Positions 26,840 through 37,000 are shown, numbered from the stretch's first letter. The stretch: 64,000 nt of DNA from Acidovorax sp. NB1 (GCF_005405905.1 NZ_BJHU01000035.1:1-64000), one strand, 5' to 3'. Notes: generated by a model from the letters alone, not told the origin. Translations and numbers: made by a program.

Positions 26840-27841
26840 ATGCCCCCGTTCCCTTCGGGCGAGATTTCGCTCGCCCCGTGCGCGCCCGCGCACCCACTTG
26901 CTGCCCCTGCGCTCGCGCGAGAGGGTTCTGTCGATCAGGCCGTGGCCCAAGCAGCCGCCACCGCCGACATCACCCGGCAATTCATCCGTGCCAAGCAGCC
27001 CTGCGCCGACGGCTACCGCTGGTACCTGCGCCGCCAGGAGGGCGCCAGCAACTACCAGGCGCTGCTCGACGACCTGGTGCGCGAGGGCCGCGTGGAAGAC
27101 GCGTGCTGGATGCTGGACCAGTTCGGCCCCACCAACGATGTGCTGGAGGTGGACCACCTGGAGGCCGACGCACTGGTGTTTGCCGGTAGCGTGCACTGCC
27201 GGGGCCATGCCGACGTAGAGGGTGTGCTGCGCACGGGCCGCAGCCTGAGCGTGCTGGGCGGCCTGCGGGTGGGCGGTGCGCTGCGCGTGGGCGAAGACCT
27301 GCGCGTGGCGGGCGCGGTGCGCTGCGAGGGCAGCGCGCGGCTGCAGGGCGATGCACGCGTGGGCTGGTCGCTGACCGTGGCGCAGCGGCTGCAATGCACG
27401 GGCAGCCTGCGCGTGGGCGGAGAGCTGGACTGCGGCGCCGCCGCCCAGATCGGCGGCCACTGCCGGGTGGCCCAGGATCTGCGGGTGGTGGGCGACCTGG
27501 GCTGCGAAGGCGGCATCAAGGTAGGCGGCCACCTGCAAGCAGACGCTGCCCTGCAGGCGGCCCGGGGCCTGTGGGTGATGGGCGATGTGGACTGCAAGGG
27601 CCACCTGCAGGTGGGCTGGGGGGTGCGGGCCGGTGGGCACATCCACGCCGGTGGCGCCATCCGAGCGGGCGAGAGCCTGTGGGCGGGCGACACGATTGCA
27701 GCGGGCGAGGCCTACGGCGTGTATGCGGGCCTGGATGTGCCCTTGCCCGACTGGCCCCACAGCGCCCAGGTCTGCGCCCGCGAACAACCCGCGCGCCTAT
27801 TGAGCGGCTGCTGGGCTGGCGGCCCGGGGAACACGCCATGA
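26840..27841 (+). CDS. Hexad-repeat beta-helix protein (bactofilin-like repeats), uncharacterised
   Basis: Protein of 333 residues with no signal peptide or membrane helix. Residues 1-111 form a distinct N-terminal part with ITRQFIRAKQPCADGYRWYL and LLDDLVREGRVEDACWMLDQFGPT. From residue 112 to 291 the sequence divides without a gap into 30 consecutive hexads of the form hydrophobic-x-(V/C/A)-x-(mostly G)-x, for example LRVGGA, LRVGED, LRVAGA, VRCEGS. Such a pattern predicts a long beta-solenoid, like polymer-forming bactofilins or hexapeptide helices, but it is far more regular than either. The ATG at 26840 has GGAG five bases upstream, and longer starts lack one. Its stop overlaps the start of the GNAT-like gene. 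The function is unknown; a scaffold or filament role is inference. Confidence 0.8.
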   Translation: MPPFPSGEISLAPCAPAHPLAAPALAREGSVDQAVAQAAATADITRQFIRAKQPCADGYRWYLRRQEGASNYQALLDDLVREGRVEDACWMLDQFGPTNDVLEVDHLEADALVFAGSVHCRGHADVEGVLRTGRSLSVLGGLRVGGALRVGEDLRVAGAVRCEGSARLQGDARVGWSLTVAQRLQCTGSLRVGGELDCGAAAQIGGHCRVAQDLRVVGDLGCEGGIKVGGHLQADAALQAARGLWVMGDVDCKGHLQVGWGVRAGGHIHAGGAIRAGESLWAGDTIAAGEAYGVYAGLDVPLPDWPHSAQVCAREQPARLLSGCWAGGPGNTP

Positions 27842-28521
27842 CGGCCAGCACCTTCTGCCTGCACCTGCCGGGCCATGCCACCGCCACCACCAAGGCAGAG
27901 GCCAGCCCAGGCCTGCTGGGCCGCTGGGCCCAGTGGCTGACCGAGCTGCGCATCGACGTGGACCTGTCAGGCCGCGACATCCAGCGCGAGTTCGATGCAC
28001 TGCACGACCGCATCCGCACCAACCACCGCACGCGCGACGCCATGCAGCCGCTGCCCTTGCATCTGCACGGGCTGGTGTTTCGCCTGCGCGAGGCCGATGG
28101 CGAATATTTTGTGTACGCGATCGACCCGCAACGCAACCGCATCGTGGCCTACACCGTGTTCAACCGGCTGGTGGAGGTGGACCGGCGCACCGACCGGCAC
28201 CTGCGCGCGCCCCACACCAAGGTGGCGCACGGCTACCGGCGCATGGGCATCGCGTCGGCCATCTACCGCTGGTGGCTGGACTCAGGCCATTGCCTCATGA
28301 CCGGGGCGCGCCAGTCTGCCGGTGCCCACGGCCTGTGGATGGCCCTGGCGCGCGACTACGAGCTGGCCGCGGTGCGCATCGACGCACACAAGCGTGTGCA
28401 GCGCTTGCAACTGCCGCCACCGCCGGGATTTTTTGACGCGCTGGACACGCGGCTGGTGCTGGTGGGGCGCGACTGCCGTCTGGCGGACTTCACGCAGCCC
28501 GCTGGCTGCAGTGGCCACTGA
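27838..28521 (+). CDS. GNAT-fold acetyltransferase-like protein, uncharacterised
   Basis: Protein of 227 residues translationally coupled to the beta-helix gene through an ATGA overlap. The stretch VAHGYRRMGIASAIYRWWLDSG resembles GNAT motif A, where (R/Q)xxGx(G/A) binds acetyl-CoA. It is followed by GARQSAGAHGLWMALARDYE, which fits the next alpha-beta unit. The N-terminal 65 residues (GRWAQWLTELRIDVDLSGRDIQ) are not part of that fold as far as I can tell. The target is unknown; because of coupling, the beta-helix protein or something bound to it is a natural candidate. It ends 30 bases from the convergent PilJ-type gene. Confidence 0.65.
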   Translation: MTASTFCLHLPGHATATTKAEASPGLLGRWAQWLTELRIDVDLSGRDIQREFDALHDRIRTNHRTRDAMQPLPLHLHGLVFRLREADGEYFVYAIDPQRNRIVAYTVFNRLVEVDRRTDRHLRAPHTKVAHGYRRMGIASAIYRWWLDSGHCLMTGARQSAGAHGLWMALARDYELAAVRIDAHKRVQRLQLPPPPGFFDALDTRLVLVGRDCRLADFTQPAGCSGH

Positions 28522-28551
28522 CCGGGAGCGAGCCCAGCCGTCCAGAGCCGC

Positions 28552-29406
28552 TCAGCCCAGCACCTCGCGCAGGGCGACTTCGTACAGGTTGGTGAGCTTG
28601 TCCATCACACCCAGCAGGCGCTCGCTGGTCGTTGCCACCGCGTTGAGCCCGGCGTCATCGGCCGGGCGGCGCAGGGCCGAGTCAAAAAACAGCCACTGCG
28701 AGTCGGCCAGCTCCAGCTCGCTGCGGATGGCGGGCGTGGACACGGGCGCGGCCTTGAGCGTCTGCAGCGCCTGGCGAAAATCGGCGGCGTCCGAGGCCAG
28801 CTGCGCCTGCACCACCTTGGAATCCACCTTGGCCGCGCTCAAGAAGTAGTTTTTGGCCAGGCGCTGCGACAGCATGCGCTGGCGGCCCGCCAGATTCACC
28901 AGCCGGGCGCTGGGCGCCTGCGCCAGTTTCTCGATCGATTCGGTCACGGTCTGGGCGATCAGCAGGGTGCGGTCGGCCTGGTCGGAGGCGGCCACCACCA
29001 GCGCGGTCTGGGTGGGCGGTGTGGCCGTCAGCTGGTTGAGCAAGGCAAACTGCTTTTGCACTTCTTCCAGCTGGCGCCCCACATCGGCGGGCCAGCGCCC
29101 GGTCTGCATGCCCCGGGCGAGTTCGCTGTTGCCGGTCAGCACCATCTTGCGCGCCAGCCCCAGCACGTCCACCGCCGCGCCGGGCAGCACCTGCAGGTAC
29201 TGCTGGCAATAGGCCTTGGCCATGCGCTGCGACAGCGCCCGGAACCAGCCCGCGTAGTTGATGGCGCCCGACAGCCCCATCTGCGCCTGGGCCCCGGTCG
29301 CCCATGTGGCCCAGGTGGGCAACAACACCCCTGCCGCCACCCACTGAACCACCGCCCGGCGCTGGCATGGCATGGCTTCGGCAACACATTCGCGCGTCAA
29401 CAGCAT
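28552..29406 (-). CDS. Secreted protein with duplicated PilJ-type (type IV pili MCP N-terminal) sensor domain
   Basis: Protein of 284 residues with no kinase or methyl-accepting domain. The N-terminus contains [27 protein letters not shown], a signal peptide with twin arginines that could be Tat-type. Two copies of the PilJ/NarX-like helical motif follow: [18 protein letters not shown] (about residue 49) and [19 protein letters not shown] (about residue 170). In nitrate sensors this kind of helix pair forms the ligand site, but no ligand can be assigned here. An alternative ATG at 29373 would place the RR motif at the very N-terminus. A TGTTGC-N3-GCAACA box lies 31-45 bases upstream, and moaA is divergent. 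Confidence 0.83.
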   Translation of the reverse strand: MLLTRECVAEAMPCQRRAVVQWVAAGVLLPTWATWATGAQAQMGLSGAINYAGWFRALSQRMAKAYCQQYLQVLPGAAVDVLGLARKMVLTGNSELARGMQTGRWPADVGRQLEEVQKQFALLNQLTATPPTQTALVVAASDQADRTLLIAQTVTESIEKLAQAPSARLVNLAGRQRMLSQRLAKNYFLSAAKVDSKVVQAQLASDAADFRQALQTLKAAPVSTPAIRSELELADSQWLFFDSALRRPADDAGLNAVATTSERLLGVMDKLTNLYEVALREVLG

Positions 29407-29436
29407 GGAAGTCCCCTTGAAATCGGATAGGCGAAT

Positions 29437-29451
29437 TGTTGCAACGCAACA
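29437..29451. promoter_or_regulatory. TGTTGC-N3-GCAACA operator box (PhaR/PhbF-like), site 1
   Basis: TGTTGCAACGCAACA is a perfect palindrome with 6-bp arms, positioned in the promoter region of the PilJ-type gene and 125 bases before moaA. It fits the TG-N-TGC-N3-GCAA consensus I remember for the polyhydroxybutyrate regulator PhbF/PhaR. An identical arm arrangement occurs at 44117-44131. Confidence 0.55.
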
Positions 29452-29575
29452 TCCAGAACGCCCTGCGCCATGTCAAAGGTGTGCCACACCGCCGCCCCGG
29501 CAAAACTTGACCGCGATCAACTCCACGCGCAGGGGCTTGCCCCCCGTTCCGGGGCCCATGCGGCAAAATCACGCC

Positions 29576-30712
29576 ATGGCCGAACGTGTGATTCCTCTGG
29601 TGGACCAACGCATCGCCGCTCTGGCGGCGCGGGTGCCCGCACACCCCATGGCCCCCACGGGCCAGCTCACCGACACTCGGGGCCGCCCGCTGCGCGACCT
29701 GCGCATCAGCGTGACGGACCGCTGCAACTTCCGCTGCAACTACTGCATGCCCAAGGAAGTGTTCGACAAGGACTACCCTTACCTGCCCCATGGCGCGCTC
29801 TTGAGCTTTGAGGAAATCACCCGGCTGGCCCGGCTGTTTCTGGCGCATGGGGTGCGCAAGATCCGCCTCACGGGCGGCGAGCCCCTGCTGCGCAAGAACC
29901 TGGAAGACCTGGTGGCGCAACTGGCCCAGCTGCGCACGGTGGACGGCCTGGCGCCCGACCTCACCCTGACCACCAACGGATCGCTGCTGGCGCGCAAGGC
30001 CCAGGCCCTGAAGGACGCGGGCCTGAACCGCGTGACCGTGAGCCTGGACGGCCTGGATGACGCCGTGTTCCGCCGCATGAACGATGTGGATTTTCCGGTG
30101 GCCGATGTGCTTGCGGGCATCGAGGCCGCGCACGCTGCCGGGCTGTCGCAGATCAAGGTGAACATGGTGGTCAAGCGCGGCACCAACGAACACGAAATTT
30201 TGCCCATGGCCCGCCACTTTCGCGGCACGGGCACCACGCTGCGCTTCATCGAATACATGGACGTGGGCGCCACCAACGGCTGGCGCATGGACGAGGTGCT
30301 GCCCTCGGCCGAACTGATTGAACGCCTGCGCGCCGAACTGCCGCTGGTGCAGCTCAGCCCCAGCAGCCCCGGCGAGACCGCTGAGCGCTGGGGCTACGCC
30401 AACGCAGCAGGCCAGCACGACCCCAGCCTGGGCGAGGTCGGCGTGATCAGCAGCGTGACCCAGGCCTTCTGCCACGACTGCAACCGCGCGCGGCTCTCTA
30501 CCGAAGGCAAGCTCTACCTGTGCCTGTTTGCGTCCGAAGGCTACGACCTGCGCACGCTGCTGCGCGGCGGCGCCAGCGATGAGGCCATTGCCTCGGCCAT
30601 CGCCCCCATCTGGCAGCAGCGCACGGATCGCTATTCCGAGCTGCGCAGCAGCCTGCCTGCGGACACGGGCCAAGGCGGACGGCGGGTGGAGATGAGCTAT
30701 ATCGGTGGATGA
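29576..30712 (+). CDS. moaA: GTP 3',8-cyclase
   Basis: First enzyme of molybdenum cofactor synthesis, a cytosolic radical-SAM protein of 378 residues. The N-terminal cluster motif is CNFRCNYC (Cys50, Cys54, Cys57), followed by [15 protein letters not shown]. The C-terminal second cluster site is [23 protein letters not shown], and the protein ends in the conserved Gly-Gly (SYIGG) needed for activity. I use the ATG at 29576; one at 29558 would add six residues. It is followed by mobA, a GNAT gene and moeA in the same direction, forming a molybdenum cofactor cluster. Confidence 0.97.
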   Translation: MAERVIPLVDQRIAALAARVPAHPMAPTGQLTDTRGRPLRDLRISVTDRCNFRCNYCMPKEVFDKDYPYLPHGALLSFEEITRLARLFLAHGVRKIRLTGGEPLLRKNLEDLVAQLAQLRTVDGLAPDLTLTTNGSLLARKAQALKDAGLNRVTVSLDGLDDAVFRRMNDVDFPVADVLAGIEAAHAAGLSQIKVNMVVKRGTNEHEILPMARHFRGTGTTLRFIEYMDVGATNGWRMDEVLPSAELIERLRAELPLVQLSPSSPGETAERWGYANAAGQHDPSLGEVGVISSVTQAFCHDCNRARLSTEGKLYLCLFASEGYDLRTLLRGGASDEAIASAIAPIWQQRTDRYSELRSSLPADTGQGGRRVEMSYIGG

Positions 30713-30889
30713 AGTGAAGTACTCCCTGAGTCACCTGCGGTGCCTTCAACCTCTCTCGCCACGCGGGAAGGCAACGCACCCGGTGGCCTGGCAAAGCCAG
30801 TTCCATGGGTGCACTCACCCAGTGCTGCACCGGTTCCGAGGCAGCAGCAAGCATGCGCCACAGCCACAGATACCCCTCGAAGCTATTAC

Positions 30890-31528
30890 ATGATTGATAC
30901 CCAAGACATCACCGGCCTGGTCCTCGCCGGTGGCCGGGGCTCCCGCATGGGCGGGGTCGATAAAGGCCTGCAGAACTTTCGCGGCCTGCCGCTGGCGTTG
31001 CACACGCTGATGCGGCTGCAGATGCAGACCGGCAATGTGATGGTCAACGCCAACCGCAACCTGGCCGCCTACGAAGCCTTTGGCGCCCCCGTGTGGCCCG
31101 ATGTGCTGGCCGACTACGCAGGCCCGCTGGCGGGCTTTCTGACGGGACTGGAACGCTGCGAGACACCGTGGCTACTGACGGTGCCCTGCGACACACCCCT
31201 CTTCCCGCTGGACCTGGCCCAGCGCCTGGCCGCCGCAGCCGATGCGCAAGGCGCCGACATCGCCATGGCCGCCGCCCCCGAGGACGATGGCCAGGGCCAC
31301 ATCCAGGTGCGCCCCCAGCCCGTGTTCTGCCTGCTGCGCGTGGACCTGCTCGAAAGCCTGGTCGCCTTCACCCAGGCCGGGGGCCGCAAGATCGACGCCT
31401 GGACGGGCCAGCACCGGTGCGCCATCGTGTCGTTTGACCAGCCGGGCGATGACCCGCAGGCCTTCTTCAACGCCAACACGCTGGCCGAACTGCATGCGCT
31501 GGAAAGCGCCAGCCCACCCCAGCCCTGA
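30890..31528 (+). CDS. mobA: Molybdenum cofactor guanylyltransferase
   Basis: Attaches GMP to molybdopterin to give the MGD cofactor used by nitrate reductases and similar enzymes. The 212-residue length and motifs are standard: nucleotide loop [43 protein letters not shown], the metal-site Asp in VPCDTPLFP, and C-terminal [10 protein letters not shown]. The ATG at 30890 lies 177 bases after moaA. The intervening DNA shows no gene and no evident promoter. Confidence 0.96.
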   Translation: MIDTQDITGLVLAGGRGSRMGGVDKGLQNFRGLPLALHTLMRLQMQTGNVMVNANRNLAAYEAFGAPVWPDVLADYAGPLAGFLTGLERCETPWLLTVPCDTPLFPLDLAQRLAAAADAQGADIAMAAAPEDDGQGHIQVRPQPVFCLLRVDLLESLVAFTQAGGRKIDAWTGQHRCAIVSFDQPGDDPQAFFNANTLAELHALESASPPQP

Positions 31529-31557
31529 AGGCAAACCCAGGCCAGCCACACCCCTTC

Positions 31558-32157
31558 ATGACCAACCCTCTGCCGCCCGCCACCGCCTTTGCAGCCGCTG
31601 CAGCCGCCGCCAACGCCATCCATATCCGCCCCCTGGTGGCCGCCGACGCCGTGGCCTACAAGGCCCTGCGGGATGAAGCGCTGCGCACCGCACCGGACGC
31701 CTTCACATCCGACTACGCCGCGTCGGTGGGCCGCCCGGCCAAGGAGTACGCGGTGCGTTTTGGCTCGCTGGAGTCGGGCGTGTTCTTTCTGGGCGCCTTC
31801 AATGCGGCAGGCCAGTTGCTGGGGTGCGTGGGCTGCGAGCGCGAGCAGCGCACCAAGCAGCGCCACTGCGCCACCGTGGTGGGGATGATGGTGGCGCCCA
31901 CCGCGCAGCGCCGGGGCGTCGGCCAGCAGCTGGTGGCCGCCTGCGTGCAAGCCGCGCGCAATGTGCCGGGGCTCACGCAGCTGGTGCTCACGGTCACGGC
32001 CTCCAACACCCATGTGGTGCGGCTATATGAGCAGGCGGGCTTTACCGCCTGGGGCCTGCTGCCGCGCGCCGTGGTGGTGGACAACGTGGCCTACGACAAG
32101 CTGCACATGCTGCTGTTGCTCACCCCCGACCCTTTTCCTGCCTGCCGCTCCAAGTGA
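31558..32157 (+). CDS. GNAT-family N-acetyltransferase
   Basis: Protein of 199 residues with an Ala-rich N-terminus of about 20 residues. A full GNAT domain follows: IRPLVAADAVAYKALRDEALRTAPDAFTSDY, then VVGMMVAPTAQRRGVGQQLVAACVQAAR (acetyl-CoA loop QRRGVG), and LTVTASNTHVVRLYEQAGFTAWG. It is of the PhnO/RimI-like acceptor-unknown type. It sits between mobA and moeA, 29 and 42 bases from its neighbours, so it is probably co-transcribed with cofactor genes although no role there is known. Confidence 0.9.
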   Translation: MTNPLPPATAFAAAAAAANAIHIRPLVAADAVAYKALRDEALRTAPDAFTSDYAASVGRPAKEYAVRFGSLESGVFFLGAFNAAGQLLGCVGCEREQRTKQRHCATVVGMMVAPTAQRRGVGQQLVAACVQAARNVPGLTQLVLTVTASNTHVVRLYEQAGFTAWGLLPRAVVVDNVAYDKLHMLLLLTPDPFPACRSK

Positions 32158-32199
32158 CGCGCCACTGGCCGCGCGGCAACCCTGAATGTTGTTGACCCC

Positions 32200-33567
32200 A
32201 TGAAAACCATTGCCCAGATCGCCGCTGAACTGCAGGGCTATGACCCCCAGGCCCTGAAAGCCGCGGATGTCAACGCCTTCCTGGACCGCCTGGTCACGCC
32301 CGTAGCCGAGACCGAGGATCTGCCTCTTTTCAGCGCCCTGGGCCGGGTGCTGGCGCAGGACGTGATCTCGCCCATTAGCGTGCCGCCACACGACAACTCG
32401 GCCATGGACGGCTATGCATTTGCGGGCGCCCAGCTGGCCCAGGGCCAGCCCCTCACGCTGCGCGTGGTGGGCACGGCGCTGGCGGGCAAGGCCTGGGCTG
32501 GCACCGTGGCAGCGGGCGAGTGCGTGAAGATCATGACCGGCGCGATCATGCCTGCGGGCCTGGACACCGTCGTGCCGCAGGAGTTCACCACCTCGACCAC
32601 CTCGGATGGCGCCGAACACATCACCATCGCGGCCGACGTGCTGCAACTGGGCGACAACCGCCGCTTCAAGGGCGAAGACCTGATGGAAGGCGGCGTGGCC
32701 CTGGCGCGTGGCGAGCCGCTCACGCCCGCCGCGCTGGGCTTGGTGGCCAGCCTGGGCCTGCCCACGGTCACCGTGGTGCGCCGCCTGCGCGTGGCGTATT
32801 TCTCGACCGGCGACGAGATCCTGAGCCTGGGCGAGCCCCCCCGCGAGGGCGCCGTGTACGACAGCAACCGCTACACCGTGTTCGGCCTGCTCACACGCCT
32901 GGGCGTGGAGGTGATCGACCTGGGCGTGGTGCGCGACGAACCTGCACTGCTCGAAGCCGCCTTTCGCCAGGCGGCCCGGCAGGCTGACGCCATCATCACC
33001 AGCGGCGGCGTGAGCGTGGGCGAGGCCGACCACACCCGCACCATGATGAAAAAGCTGGGCGACGTCGCCTTCTGGCGCATCGCCATGCGCCCGGGCCGCC
33101 CCATGGCCGTGGGGCGCATTGCCGCTGCTGGATTTGAAGAAAAAACAGCCTCTCCCGCGCAACCATCAAGCGCAGATAGCTATCAAAATGGTAGCAAACC
33201 ACATTCTGGCCCTGGTGCCGTGCTTTTTGGCCTGCCCGGCAACCCGGTGGCGGTGATGGTGACCTTTCTGGCCTTTGTGCGCCCGGCCCTGCTGCGCATG
33301 ATGGGCAGCACCCGCACAGCGCCCCCGCTGCTGCGCGCCACCTGCACCGAGCCCCTGCGCAAAAAACCCGGCCGCACCGAATACCAGCGCGGCCTGGTCA
33401 CCACCGCCGCAGACGGCACGCTGCAAGTGCGCACCACCGGCAACCAGGGCTCGGGCGTGCTCAGCTCGATGGTGCAGGCCAATGGGCTGATTGTTCTGCA
33501 CCACGGGCAAGGCAATGTGGCGGTCGGTGATCTGGTTGATGTCATGGTCTTTGACGGCGTGATCTGA
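32200..33567 (+). CDS. moeA: Molybdopterin molybdenumtransferase, with an in-frame repeat insertion
   Basis: Inserts molybdate into adenylylated molybdopterin; 455 residues, longer than the roughly 400-410 usual for MoeA. Conserved parts are SVPPHDNSAMDGYAF, VKIMTGAIMPAGLDTVV, the MPT-binding domain VAYFSTGDEILSLGEP and SGGVSVGEADHT, and VLFGLPGNPVAVMVTF. Between AMRPGRPMAVGRI and VLFGLPGNP lie about 30 extra residues (starting AAAGFEEKTASP) that normal MoeA lacks. They are encoded by a copy of the dispersed repeat at 33131-33199. The insertion falls in the surface segment before the catalytic GLPGNP loop and keeps the frame open, so the enzyme may still work. Confidence 0.95.
   Translation: MKTIAQIAAELQGYDPQALKAADVNAFLDRLVTPVAETEDLPLFSALGRVLAQDVISPISVPPHDNSAMDGYAFAGAQLAQGQPLTLRVVGTALAGKAWAGTVAAGECVKIMTGAIMPAGLDTVVPQEFTTSTTSDGAEHITIAADVLQLGDNRRFKGEDLMEGGVALARGEPLTPAALGLVASLGLPTVTVVRRLRVAYFSTGDEILSLGEPPREGAVYDSNRYTVFGLLTRLGVEVIDLGVVRDEPALLEAAFRQAARQADAIITSGGVSVGEADHTRTMMKKLGDVAFWRIAMRPGRPMAVGRIAAAGFEEKTASPAQPSSADSYQNGSKPHSGPGAVLFGLPGNPVAVMVTFLAFVRPALLRMMGSTRTAPPLLRATCTEPLRKKPGRTEYQRGLVTTAADGTLQVRTTGNQGSGVLSSMVQANGLIVLHHGQGNVAVGDLVDVMVFDGVI
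33131..33199 (-). repeat. Dispersed palindromic repeat, copy 5, inside moeA
   Basis: On the minus strand it reads GCTACCATTTTGATAGCTAT, then GCGCTTGATGGTTGCGCGG, then GAGGCTGTTTTTTCTTCAAA. It closely matches copies 1-3. It is inserted in frame in moeA, encoding residues around 311-333. Confidence 0.8.
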
Positions 33568-33679
33568 TACAGGACCGCAATGAGCGGCTGGTCGGTGCAC
33601 AGGCCAGAGCACGTAGCACCTGCCGCTGGGATCGCCTGCAACCCACTTGCTGAACCAGCTGGCCACAAACTACCCCCAT

Positions 33680-34012
33680 ATGCCCTACGCCGCCCAGCAC
33701 CTAGCCCAACCCCCATCCCGTGACGATGTAGACCGCCTGACAGGCGCCACCGTGGTGGAATTCGGCACCCCCTGGTGTGGCCACTGCCAACGCGCCCAGC
33801 CGCTGATCGAGCAGGCCCTGAAAGAGCAGGCAGACTTTTCGCACATCAAGGTGGAAGACGGCCCGGGCAAGCGCCTGGGCCGCACGTTTGGCGTGAAGCT
33901 CTGGCCCACGCTGGTGTTCTTGAAAGACGGCAAGGAAGTGGCCCGGCTGGTGCGGCCCCAGGCGCTGCAGGAGATTTCAGACGCCGTGCAGGCCACTGTG
34001 GCGCAGCCCTGA
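33680..34012 (+). CDS. Thioredoxin-like protein
   Basis: Small thiol-disulphide protein of 110 residues. The active site is WCGHC (Cys33, Cys36) in EFGTPWCGHCQRAQP, followed by IKVEDGPGKRLGRTFGVKLWPTLVFLKDG, whose Trp-Pro contains the cis-proline. The His inside the active site differs from standard thioredoxin (WCGPC), as in some thioredoxin-family reductases. There is no signal peptide, so it is cytosolic. The start at the ATG at 33680 lacks a clear ribosome-binding site; a TTG at 33647 is an alternative. It is convergent with the RND pump gene. Confidence 0.88.
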   Translation: MPYAAQHLAQPPSRDDVDRLTGATVVEFGTPWCGHCQRAQPLIEQALKEQADFSHIKVEDGPGKRLGRTFGVKLWPTLVFLKDGKEVARLVRPQALQEISDAVQATVAQP

Positions 34013-34029
34013 GACACCAAAAAAAGGCG

Positions 34030-34049
34030 GCCCGGCGGGGCTTCTTTTT
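34030..34049. terminator. Weak, possibly bidirectional terminator between convergent genes
   Basis: GCCC-GGCG-GGGC hairpin followed by TTCTTTTT on the plus strand; on the minus strand a T7 run lies four bases beyond the stem. It sits between the ends of the thioredoxin-like and RND genes. Confidence 0.4.
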
Positions 34050-34087
34050 ATTGGCACTGCCCAGGGCCCTGCGCACCAGGCCCGGGG

Positions 34088-37000
34088 CTACTTCGCCACA
34101 TAGTCGTGCGGGTGCAGCGGATGCTCAGGCTCTTCGGCCGCCACCGCCGTGTTGGCACCCGGCACGGCCTTGCGCGCGAACAGGGTGTACATGGTGGGCA
34201 CCACAAAAATCGTGAGCAAGGTGCCCAGCGACATGCCGCCCACAATCACCCAGCCGATCTGCATGCGCGTCTCGGCCCCGGCGCCCTTGGCCAGGGCCAG
34301 GGGGATGGCGCCCAGCACCATGGCGCCTGTAGTCATCAGGATGGGGCGCAGGCGCTGGGCCGAGGCCTTGACCAGCGCATCCACCATCTCCATGCCCTCT
34401 TCGCGCAGTTGGTTGGTGAACTCCACGATCAGGATCCCGTGTTTGGTGATCAGGCCCACCAGCGTAATCAGCCCGATCTGCGAATACACGTTGAGCGAAC
34501 CTCCGCTCCACTTGAGTGCCAGCAGCGCGCCAATCATCGACAGCGGCACCGACACCATGATGACCAGCGGGTCGATGAAGCTCTCGAACTGCGCGGCCAG
34601 CACCAGGAAGATGAACACCAGCGCCAGCACAAACACCACGCCCAGCGCACCCTGCGAGTTCTTGAACTCGCGCGAGGTGTCGTTCAGGTCGGTGGTGTAG
34701 CCGGGCTTGAGCACCTTGGCGGCCGTCTCGTTCATGAAGGTGAGGGCCTGGCCCAGCGAATAGTCGGACGACAGGTTGGCCGTGATGGTGGCCGAGCGGC
34801 GCTGCCCGAAGTGGTTCAGCTCGCGCGGGCTCACGCTTTCGCGCACGTTGACCAGGCTGGACAGCGGGATCATCGCGTCATTGCGGCCACGCACATAGAT
34901 GGTGTCGATGTTCTCGGGCGTGGTGCGGCCCCGGGCCTCGGTCTGCACGATGACGTCGTACTGCTCGGCATCGCGCTTGTAGCGCGTCACGGTGCGGCCG
35001 CCCAGCATGGTTTCGATGGCCTTGGCCACCACTTCCACGCTCACGCCCAGGTCAGCAGCACGCTCGCGGTTGACCTCGATGCGCAGCTCGGGTTTGTTCA
35101 GGCGCAGGTCCACGTCGGGGCCCACGATGCCGGGGTTCTGCGCAATCTCGGCCATGAAGGCGGCCACCACCTTGCTCAGGTTCTCGTAGCTGTCCGAGGT
35201 CTGGATCACGTAGGTGAGCGGGCGCGAACGGAAGCCCTGGCCCAGCGAGGGCGGCGTGATCAAAAAGGCGTTCACGCCCGGCAGGCCTGCCACCTTGGGC
35301 TGCAGTTCCTTGGCCAGGTCGAGCGTGGTGCGGTTGCGGCTTTCCCAGTCCACCGTGCGGTAGATGACGCTGCCCTGCGCCACCGTGGGGTTGCCGATGT
35401 TGGCAAACACGCGGTCAAACTCGGGGTAGGTGGTGCCGATCTTTTCCAGCTCCAGGGCATAGCGGTTGGTGTAGTCCAGCGTGGCACCGTCGGGTGCCGT
35501 CACGCTGGCCAGAATGGTGCCCCGGTCTTCCAGCGGCGACAGCTCCTGCCGCATGGTGGGGAACACCAGCGCCAGCGCCAGCCCGCTCAGGGCCATGACA
35601 CCGATCACAATCCAGCGGGCCTGGAAGATGGCGCCACGCACGCCACCGCCCTTTGCAGCACCCTCGCCGCCGCCCCAGCGCGCCGTAACGATCCAGCGCA
35701 GCAGGCGGCCGTAGGCGTCCGACAGCGCGGTGAGCCAGCGCTCCATCGAGCGGTCGAACCAGTTGGGTTTGGGGTTGTGCTTGAGCAGCAGCGAACACAT
35801 CATGGGCGAGAGCGTGAGTGCCACAAAACCCGACACCACCACCGCCCCGGCCAGCGCCAGCGCGAACTCCACAAACAAACGCCCTGTGCGCCCCGGAGTG
35901 AAGGCCAGCGGCGCATACACCGCAACGAGCGTGAGCGTCATGGCGACGATGGCAAAGCCGATTTCGCGCGCGCCCTTGATGGCGGCAGAAAACGGGTCGA
36001 GCCCCTCTTCGATGTGGCGGTAGATGTTCTCCAGCATCACGATGGCGTCATCCACCACGAGGCCGATGGCCAGCACCAGCGCCAGCAGCGTGAGCGTGTT
36101 GATGGAAAAGCCCGCCAGCGACATCAGCGCAAAACTGCCCACCAGGCTCACCGGAATGGTGACGATGGGGATGATGGAGGCGCGCAGCGTGCGCAGGAAC
36201 ACGAAGATGACCAGCGCCACCAGAACCACCGCTTCGATGATGGTGGAGTACACGCTCTTGATGGAGCGGTCGATGAACAGCGAGTTGTCGTTGGCCACAT
36301 CGATGCCGATGTCGGCGGGAAGGTCGGCCTTGAGCAAAGGCATCATGGCGCGCACGCCCTTGGCCAGCTCCAGCGGGTTGGCGGTGGCCTGGCGGATCAC
36401 GCCCACCGAGATCGCATCGCGGCCGTTCAGACGCACACGGCTGCGGTCGCTGGCGGCAGCCTCCTCCACCCGCGCCACGTCGAGGATGCGCACGGGAAAG
36501 CCGTTGACCGTGCGAATCACGATGTTGGAGAACTGCGCGGGGGTCTTCAGGTCGGTCTGCGAGGTCACGCTGAACTCGCGCTGCTGCGACTCGATGCGGC
36601 CGGCGGGCAGCTCCAGGTTGTTGCGGCGAATCGCGTCTTCCACGTCCTGCGTGGTCAGGCGGTAGCCTGCCATGCGCTCCGGGTCCAGCCACACGCGCAT
36701 GGCGTATTTGCGCTCACCGTAGATGGGCACATCGGCCACGCCGGTCACGGTCTGCAGGCGGGGCTTGACGATGCGGTTGACCAGGTCGTTGATCTCCAGC
36801 GGGCTGCGCGTGTCGCTGCTGAAGGCCAGCCACATCACGGGCGAGGCGTCGGCCTCTACCTTGGCGATCACGGGTTCGTCCACGGCCGTGGGCAGGCGGT
36901 TGCGCACGCGTGCGGTGCGGTCACGCACCTCGGCGGCGGCGTTGTCGGCGTCTTTCTCCAGCCGGAATCGCACGCTGATCTGGCTTTGCTCGGCGCGGCT

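Noticed and set aside
28682..30673. A 663-codon minus-strand open frame across moaA and the PilJ-type gene
   Set aside because: Antisense to moaA for most of its length, then out of frame within the PilJ-type gene.
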